Shown: in pieces, positions 51,225 through 56,864 of the stretch
How the letters are laid out: each line of letters opens with the position of its first letter
Numbering within the stretch: the first letter of the stretch is position 1
Notes under the pieces: generated by a model
What the model saw: only the letters and a program-made list of their open reading frames with translations
Told to the model about the DNA's origin: nothing
Databases searched by the model: none
Program-made: the position numbers and the translations under genes
Origin: an uncultured Alistipes sp.
Lineage (GTDB): Bacteria > Bacteroidota > Bacteroidia > Bacteroidales > Rikenellaceae
DNA length: 56,864 nt
NCBI GenBank assembly: GCA_947573795.1
Contig: CANPHE010000017.1
Coordinates: 1-56,864 of the forward strand
Reading direction: 5' to 3'

Positions 51225-54200
51225 TTAGAATCCGATCGTGAGGCCGATGTTGATGACCCGGTTGTTGGGGTAGTTCGTGGCGCCGGTCTGCATATCGGGG
51301 TCCCACAGTTTGAAGGGGCTGAAGGTCAGAAGATTCACGCCCGAAAGATAGACGCGCATGTTCTGCATGGCGAGCTTCGAGGCGAAACGCTTGGGCAGCG
51401 TGTAGCCGATTTCGAGGTTCTTCAGACGCAGATAGCGGCCGTTGACCATCCAGAAGGTCGATTCCTGGTCGTTGTTGGGGTTGGAACCGATCGTCAGACG
51501 GGGATAGCGCGCAGCGGGGTTCTCCGGCGTCCAGTAGTTGTCGTAGAGGTCGGCGAAAACGTTCGCTTCCTTGATGTTGCGGGCGATGAATCCCTGGGTC
51601 TGGTTGTTGCGGATCGAGAAGGAGATATGGGCCATGCCCTGGAAGAACGCCGAGAAATCGAACGCTTTCCATTGCAGCGAGAATCCGAATCCGTAGACGA
51701 TCTCCGGAATGTTCGGATAGCCGATGGGCTTGCGGTCGTAGGAGTCGATCACGCCGTCGCCGTTCAGGTCGACGTATTTGATGTCGCCCGGCTGCACGGA
51801 GCCGAAACTCGGTTTGGCCCACGAGTCGATATCCTCCTGGTCCTGGTACAGGCCGGCGGCGACCAGTCCGTATTTCTGGTACTGTTGCTGCCCCCTCGTG
51901 TTGAGGTAAAGGTAGGCCTGGTCGGGCTGGTCGTTGTCTACGATCCGGTTGCGGGCGTAGGTGAAGTTGCCGCGGACGGTCAGGTTGAGGTCCCTGCCCA
52001 GGGGTTGGTGGTATTCGAGCGAGGCATCGATACCGCTGTTGCGCATCTTGCCGATGTTCACCCACGGCTGCGTGCTGATACCCACGTAGACCGGGATGGA
52101 CTGACGCTGGAGGAAGATGCCGTCGCGGTGTTCGTTGAAGTAGTCGACCGAAATGTTGAGTTTGTTGAAGAACGACAGATCGGCGCCGACGTTGAGTTTC
52201 TTGGCTTTTTCCCATCCTACGTAGGAATTCGGATATTCGCCCAGCCGCACCGAGGTGTACTGGACGGGTGAGATGCCCCAGATGTAGTTGCTGCCGGTAA
52301 CGATCGTCTCGTTGTAGATGAAGCGTCGCGAACCGCCGATCTGGTCGTTACCCACCGTACCGTAGGAAGCCTTGAGCTTGAGCATGCTCACCACGTCGCG
52401 GATGGGTTCGAAGAATTTTTCGTTCGAAAGCGCGTAACCCACGGCTACCGAGGGGAAGAATCCGAAACGGTGTTTGGGTGCGAAGTTCTCCGAACCGTTG
52501 TAGCCGAAGTTGCCTTCGATGAAGTAACGGTTGTCGTAGCTGTACGTGATACGGCCCGCGATACCCTGGTGGCGGTAGGGGAGTGCCTTCTCCGAATCGC
52601 TCGCGCTGCTTCCGACGTAGTTTTTCTGCGACTGCTGGAAGAGGAACATGGCCGAAAGGTCGTGTTTGCCGAAGGAGCGTACCCAGTTGGCCGTCGCTTC
52701 GAGGTAAACCGAACGGTAGCCCGAGTTGGACTGCGAGTAGCTGAGGTTCTCGGCGCCGACGACCGTCTGGTTGAACTGGAGGTTGCCCTCCTCGTCGTAG
52801 CCCGTAGCGAGATACTGCGAAGGTTTCTTCGTGCGGGAGAGGGTATTGTTGTTCTTGGCGTCGAACGATCCCTTGATCGTGACGGTCAGACCCTTGGTCA
52901 CCCAGTCGCCCAAGTCCTGCGTCAGGCTGAAAAGCGATTGCGCCGTGTTGTAGAAACGTTCGCGGTAGCCCGTCTGCGTCAGCAGCACGTAGGGGTTCTC
53001 GCCCTGACCCGCGGCGGGACCCGCCAGATAACCGTTGGAATAGACGGCCGGGAAGGCGTTGGGCGCCGTTTTGAGGGCATAGTCCCAGATTCCGGAGCCG
53101 CCGCCTGCGCTGTTCGAAGCATCGGTTCCCGGTTCGTTCTTGCGTTCGAACGTGGTGGCCAGGTTGACGTTCAGGGTGGTGTATTTGTGGAGTTTCACTT
53201 CGACGTTCGAGCGGAAGTTGAACCGGCGGTAGAACACCGACGTGTTGTACTCCTTCATGTTGTCGGCCTTGAAAAGGCCGTTTTCGTTGTAGAAACCTCC
53301 CGAGATGTAGTATTTGGCCGTCGAACCGCCGCCCGTGACATTGACGTTGACGCGTTCGTTGAACGAATGATTCTTATAGAGGTAGTCCGTCCATTGGATG
53401 TTGGGATACAGGTCGGGGTCGGATTTGTCGCGGTAGGCGGCGATCTCCTTGGGCGAGTAGACCTCGTAGCCGGCTGCGGCGTTGTACATTTCGGCGAACT
53501 GCACGGCGTCGACCATCTCCGGAACCTTGGTGGGCTGCACCATGCCGGCCTCGAACTTGACGGTGATCTGCGGTTTGCCGACGGTGCCTTCGCGCGTGGT
53601 GATGAGCACCACGCCGTTGGCGCCGCGCACACCGTAGACGGCCGTCGCGGCGGCGTCCTTGAGGATCGAGAACTCCTTGATGTCCTCGATATCCACCAGG
53701 TCGAGGTCGCGCTCGATACCGTCGACCAGCACGAGCGGCGTCTTGTTCGAACCGAAGGTCGAGATACCGCGGATCCAGAACGACGACGAGGCGCCCGGCT
53801 CGCCCGAACGCTGCACCGAGATGATGCCCGCCATCTGTCCGGCCAGGGCGTTCGAAATCTTTCCGGTGGGCATCTTCAGATCGCTGACCGGTACGGTGGA
53901 GATCGAACCGATGACGCTGGCTTTCTTCTGGATGCCGTAACCCACGACGACGACCTCCTCCAGATCGTTGCTCGCCTTGAGCTCGATGAGGGTCGGGATG
54001 TTGCCGATGGGGTATTCGAGGGTTTCGTAACCGACGAACGAGATGCTTACGAAGCCGTAGTTGCCCGTGACGGTGTAGTCGAAGGAGCCGTCGGCGCCGG
54101 TCGTCGTGCCGTAGGTCGAATCTTTGATCCACACCGTCGCGCCGATGACGGGCTGGCGGGTCGCGGCATCGACGACCTGTCCCGAGATGTGTTTTTTCTG

Positions 54201-54573
54201 CACGGGTTTATCGGCCGCGGCTACCGGTGTCGTCGGAGCCTTGCGCGTGAGGATGATGTTGTTCTGACGGATCATGTAGGAGATGTCCGTGCCGCTCAGC
54301 GCTTCGTCGAGCAGCGGTCCGACCGCTTTGGTCGTTTTGGAGACCTTCACCGGAACGTTGTCGGCCAGGTTGCCCTGGTAGGAGACCCGATAGGCGGTCT
54401 GAGTCTCGATCTGGGAGATCAACTCCCGGAGATTGGTGACGTGCTCGATGCGTACCGATGCCTGCTGGGGCGAAGGCGATGCCGAAATTTCCCCCCCCCC
54501 ACGGAATGAGGAGCGACAGGCATGCCGACAGTAGGTACCGTGCACGCCGCATACTGCGTAATGGTTTTTTCAT
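51225..54573 (-). CDS. susC: SusC/RagA family TonB-linked receptor with STN domain, frameshifted at a G10 tract
   Basis: This is the glycan-transporting outer-membrane barrel of the PUL. The true start is probably the ATG at 54573: MKKPLRSMRRARYLLSACL plus SLLIPWGG forms a signal peptide. The rest of the protein is in another frame. The two frames meet at ten G (minus strand; 54491-54500). Any multiple of three G (9 or 12) gives one 1115-1116 residue protein, with an STN domain (ISASPSPQQASVRIEHV...IILTRK), a carboxypeptidase-regulatory domain (HISGQVVDAATRQPVIGATV), a plug (VVVVGYGIQKKASVIG, RGANGVVLITTREG) and a barrel to NRVINIGLTIGF. A GTG at 54545 opens the body frame but lacks any signal. 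FecR and ECF sigma upstream suggest transenvelope signalling through the STN domain. Confidence 0.9.
54491..54500 (-). repeat. G10 homopolymer (C10 on the plus strand) at the susC frameshift
   Basis: Ten consecutive G on the coding strand, about 25 codons after the start, lie at the end of the signal-peptide region. The signal-peptide frame reads CCG TGG GGG GGG GGA AAT, while the receptor frame reads CGT GGG GGG GGG GAA ATT. Nine or twelve G would join them. This is a candidate slipped-strand switch. Confidence 0.9.
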
Positions 54574-54613
54574 AAAGATTTGATTAGGTTTAGAAGTTGT
54601 TTGAAAAAGGCCT

Positions 54614-55579
54614 TTATTTAAGAATGACGATTTTGCCGTCGGTGCGTTTGAACCGGGTATCGGTCGAAAGGGTCACCACTTCGAGGATATGTTCCAGCGG
54701 CATGTCGAAATCGAGGGTTCCGGTGAAGCGGATAGCTTCGAGCGAAGCGTGGCGGAATGCGATTTCGCATCCGTAGGCGTCGCGGATGACGGCGGCGATC
54801 TGTGCGAGACCCACTTGGCGGAAGGTGCGCAGCCGGGCCGAGAGTTCGTTTTCGATATTGACCGTCTGCAACGTGAGATTTTTATCCGTGGGGCTGTACG
54901 AGACTTTTTGCCCGGGGCGGAGCGCCATGACCTGGTCCGCAGCGTGGAAATCTACTGCTCCTTCGACCAGCGTGGTTTCGATGTCGGAACTGTCGTCGTA
55001 GGCCTTCAGATTGAAGCGCGTGCCGCGGACCACGACCCGGGCGTCGTTCGCCGTGGTGACCGTGAAGGTCTTGCCGTCGTGTTTGCGCACGTCGAAGAAG
55101 GCTTCGCCGAGCAGCCGTACCGTGCGGTCGTCGTCGCCGAACGACGTGCGGTAGTCGAGTCGCGAATGACGGGCCAGGCGTACGGTCGAACCGTCGGGCA
55201 GCGTCACCGTGCAATCGCTGTTTTGGGCGAGCACCGTGCAGGTGCGTTCGTCCGGACGGTGGCTGAAGTGGTATACTCCGGCCGCGAGCAGGCAGACGGC
55301 CAGCACGGCGGCGTAGCGGGCGGCTTCCCGGAGCCATCGTTTCGGAACCGTGCGTCGTGCGGGCGCGATGCGCGGGCGCAGCCTCTCGAAGGCGGCCCGG
55401 GAGTCCGCTTTCGAGGCGGCTTCGAGGCGGTCGGCCGTGAAAAGTACGAAATAGAGCGTTTCGAGCCGATGGCGGTTCGCTTCCGAAGCGTCGTACCAGG
55501 CTTCGATCTCGCGGGCGGTGGCCTCGTCGAGTTTCCCTTCGAGGAATGTTGTCAGCAGATTGTCGTCGATCTCTTTCAT
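54614..55579 (-). CDS. FecR family anti-sigma factor (DUF4974)
   Basis: A 321-residue inner-membrane anti-sigma factor. A cytoplasmic N-terminal sigma-binding part (about 1-80) is followed by one transmembrane helix (about 87-106, YAAVLAVCLLAAGVYHF). The FecR domain (about 115-215) has VTLPDGSTVRLARHSRLDY, LLGEAFFDVRKHDGKTFTV and VRGTRFNLKAY. The C-terminal DUF4974 domain (about 250-321) ends LSTDTRFKRTDGKIVILK. DUF4974 is related to the STN fold and would meet the STN domain of SusC to control the sigma factor. It lies 40 nt upstream of susC and 233 nt downstream of the sigma gene. Confidence 0.94.
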   Translation of the reverse strand: MKEIDDNLLTTFLEGKLDEATAREIEAWYDASEANRHRLETLYFVLFTADRLEAASKADSRAAFERLRPRIAPARRTVPKRWLREAARYAAVLAVCLLAAGVYHFSHRPDERTCTVLAQNSDCTVTLPDGSTVRLARHSRLDYRTSFGDDDRTVRLLGEAFFDVRKHDGKTFTVTTANDARVVVRGTRFNLKAYDDSSDIETTLVEGAVDFHAADQVMALRPGQKVSYSPTDKNLTLQTVNIENELSARLRTFRQVGLAQIAAVIRDAYGCEIAFRHASLEAIRFTGTLDFDMPLEHILEVVTLSTDTRFKRTDGKIVILK

Positions 55580-55756
55580 GGGGTCGGTTTTCTATGATAA
55601 ATACGTTTCAGGGGAAAAGGTTGCTAAGCGCAAAAGACGATTTTTTCCGGAAAACATCGGAATGGCGTTGCGAACGGTCGTACGGGGGCGGCCGGGAAGC
55701 CGGAACGGGGTGCTTTCGGGGTCGATCAGTCCCGGGAGCGCACAGGACGGGCGGAT

Positions 55757-55779
55757 CGCATCGAGGTGCGTCCGATGCG
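55757..55779. other. hairpin in the 233-base gap between sigma and FecR genes
   Basis: CGCATCG (55757-55763) pairs with CGATGCG (55773-55779) around 9 nt, 34 nt after the sigma stop, without a T-run. The rest of the 55580-55812 gap is GC-rich with other short inverted repeats and no gene. Sigma and anti-sigma may thus be partly uncoupled. Confidence 0.4.
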
Positions 55780-55812
55780 GTCGGCCGATTCCGGGTTCGG
55801 AAGAGGCGGTTC

Positions 55813-56412
55813 CTATGAGCGGGGTTCCTGGAGCGATAGCCAGAAGAGCAGCAGCGGCAGATAATCCTTCAGTGCGACGCTCAAGACTTTGAGCGCCTGT
55901 CCGATATGGTAATTGACGGCTTGGGGCGAAACGTGCATCTCGTCGGCGATCTGCTGGTGGGTCATGCCCCGGAAGCGGCTCATCTCGAAGATGCGGCGGG
56001 TTTTCTCGGGAAGCTGTTCGAGCGCTTCGCGGTAGAGGCGCGAAAGTTCGGTGCCGAGGTAGAAGTCGGGCGAATCGAACTGTTCGGCGAATTTTTTCTC
56101 CAGCTGCGCGTGGATGCGCGAATGGTTCTGTTTTCGGGAGATGTGGTCGAGCGACTTGTTGCGGACGATCATGAACAGCAACCCTTTGAGCGAGAGGTCC
56201 TCGATCAGCCGGTCGCGGTTCTCCCAGATGTAGAGCATGGCGTCCTGTACGATGTCTTCGGCGGCGGCGAGAGGCACCCAGCGCGATGCGAAGCTGCACA
56301 GACCCTTATAATAGAAGTGATAGCATGCTTCGAAACACTGCATGTCTCCGGCATTGAGCCGACGGATGACGTGGCGGTTGTCGCAGATGTCGTATGGAGT
56401 GTAGGTTGCCAT
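55813..56412 (-). CDS. ECF RNA polymerase sigma-70 factor (Bacteroides expansion family)
   Basis: A 199-residue extracytoplasmic-function sigma factor. Region 2 (about 20-92) has DMQCFEACYHFYYKGLCSFA, EDIVQDAMLYIWENRDRL and FMIVRNKSLDHI. Region 4 (about 130-185) has LEQLPEKTRRIFEMSRFRGMTHQQIADEM and VSPQAVNYHIGQALKVL. Together with the FecR-like protein it should switch on the susC-led PUL when the receptor binds substrate. A candidate promoter lies 32 nt upstream. It is a complete gene at the head of the PUL. Confidence 0.94.
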   Translation of the reverse strand: MATYTPYDICDNRHVIRRLNAGDMQCFEACYHFYYKGLCSFASRWVPLAAAEDIVQDAMLYIWENRDRLIEDLSLKGLLFMIVRNKSLDHISRKQNHSRIHAQLEKKFAEQFDSPDFYLGTELSRLYREALEQLPEKTRRIFEMSRFRGMTHQQIADEMHVSPQAVNYHIGQALKVLSVALKDYLPLLLFWLSLQEPRS

Positions 56413-56443
56413 GTTCGGGCGGGGCTAAGCCGTTTTGTCGGGA

Positions 56444-56473
56444 TAAAAGTACGATTTTTTTGTATAACCGAAA
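56444..56473 (-). promoter_or_regulatory. candidate promoter of the ECF sigma gene
   Basis: On the minus strand, TTTC, 18 nt and TACTTTTA lie upstream of the ATG at 56412. This is close to TTTG/TAnnTTTG, with one mismatch in each box. The remaining 56474-56746 stretch shows no gene. Confidence 0.4.
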
Positions 56474-56746
56474 TGAAAACGGATAAAAGTTTTCGTGCAT
56501 CGCGGAGTTCGTGGCTGCGATAAAGGTCCGATTGTGGTTGATTGCCAAACCCTAAGGAAGCCGCATAGGCCGACCGCCCGATTCAGGGTATTCGGCCGGG
56601 GCGTGCTATGGTTGCCGGAGTTTCGTCTCTGCCGGGCGTTCGGATGGTGAAGCGGATTATCGGGCGGTTTTCGTACCCGGAAAACAGCGCTTTCGGCGGG
56701 AGCGGTGAAAAAAATATCTGCGAAAGTCGCTTTTTTTGCGATTTTG

Positions 56747-56777
56747 TTTGCAATAGTCTATTTTTTGCTTACCTTTG
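56747..56777 (+). promoter_or_regulatory. promoter of tRNA-Glu
   Basis: TTTG (56747-56750), exactly 19 nt and TACCTTTG (56770-56777) form a full-consensus Bacteroidota promoter, about 40 nt before the tRNA. Confidence 0.85.
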
Positions 56778-56818
56778 CACCGCTAAAGTGATCTCGCAGA
56801 GAGTTGCGATAGCGGTAA

Positions 56819-56864
56819 GGCCCATTCGTCTATCGGTTAGGACGCAAGATTTTCATTCTTGAAA
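56819..56864 (+). tRNA. tRNA-Glu (UUC), 5' part only
   Basis: The sequence GGCCCATTCGTCTATCGGTT continues with AGGACGC (D arm). The anticodon stem CAAGA/TCTTG encloses loop TTTTCAT with anticodon TTC. The window ends 46 nt into the gene, so the T arm and acceptor 3' end are outside. Confidence 0.93.

Noticed and set aside
52470..54509. Plus-strand open frame opposite the susC-like gene
   Set aside because: It is a composition-driven shadow of the receptor gene.
56608..56862. 84-codon plus-strand ORF at the right edge
   Set aside because: It runs through the tRNA promoter and into the tRNA-Glu gene.

Overview
This window comes from a Bacteroidota chromosome, most likely order Bacteroidales and an Alistipes/Rikenellaceae-type gut commensal. 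The evidence is high GC by eye, Bacteroidota promoters (TTTG, about 19 bp, TAnnTTTG), SusC/SusD and FecR/ECF-sigma genes, Mfa-type (type V) fimbriae, an S46 dipeptidyl-peptidase and DUF families confined to this phylum. Genus is an inference; no rRNA is present, and only the first 46 nt of a tRNA-Glu are visible at the right edge.

Layout. (1) 0.3-5.9 kb, minus strand: a housekeeping operon parA-parB-DUF5683-mltD-mnmE (chromosome partitioning, murein turnover, tRNA modification) ending in a clear terminator. (2) 6-13.9 kb, plus strand: a CPBP membrane protease, a lipoprotein/SurA/OstA-like trio for outer-membrane biogenesis, a NUDIX hydrolase and an MscS-type channel. (3) 13.9-21.5 kb, minus strand: a YidE/AspT-type transporter, then a five-gene tripartite efflux operon (ATPase, two MacB-like permeases, HlyD adaptor, TolC). 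(4) 21.9-34.5 kb, plus strand: a TonB-receptor/DUF4876/DUF6850 operon, a fimbrillin-like/FISUMP lipoprotein, a polytopic 4Fe-4S protein, an S46 peptidase and a FadR-type GntR regulator. (5) 34.7-45.0 kb, minus strand: a complete Mfa-type fimbrial operon (DUF3575, DUF3868/OmpA-like, Mfa1, Mfa2, accessory subunit, DUF4906 protein) ending with a thioredoxin-like DUF5106 protein. A serine recombinase lies immediately upstream. (6) 46.3-56.4 kb, minus strand: a polysaccharide utilisation locus (PUL) with ECF sigma, FecR anti-sigma, STN-SusC, SusD, DUF1735 lipoprotein, discoidin domain and GH27 alpha-galactosidase. (7) tRNA-Glu with a textbook promoter at the right edge.

Most notable: the SusC gene of the PUL is split by a frameshift exactly at a ten-G homopolymer just after the signal peptide. 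G9 or G12 would restore one frame from signal peptide to receptor, which suggests a slipped-strand ON/OFF switch. In the same operon the DUF1735-discoidin protein is cut by a single in-frame amber codon. Two more nine-base G/C runs lie near other outer-membrane genes. In the fimbrial leader a near-perfect promoter points away from the fimbrial operon, next to a serine recombinase and a set of 12-bp-periodic repeats. This may be an OFF-oriented switch, although no long flanking inverted repeats were found by eye. A small family of nested palindromes recurs between genes.
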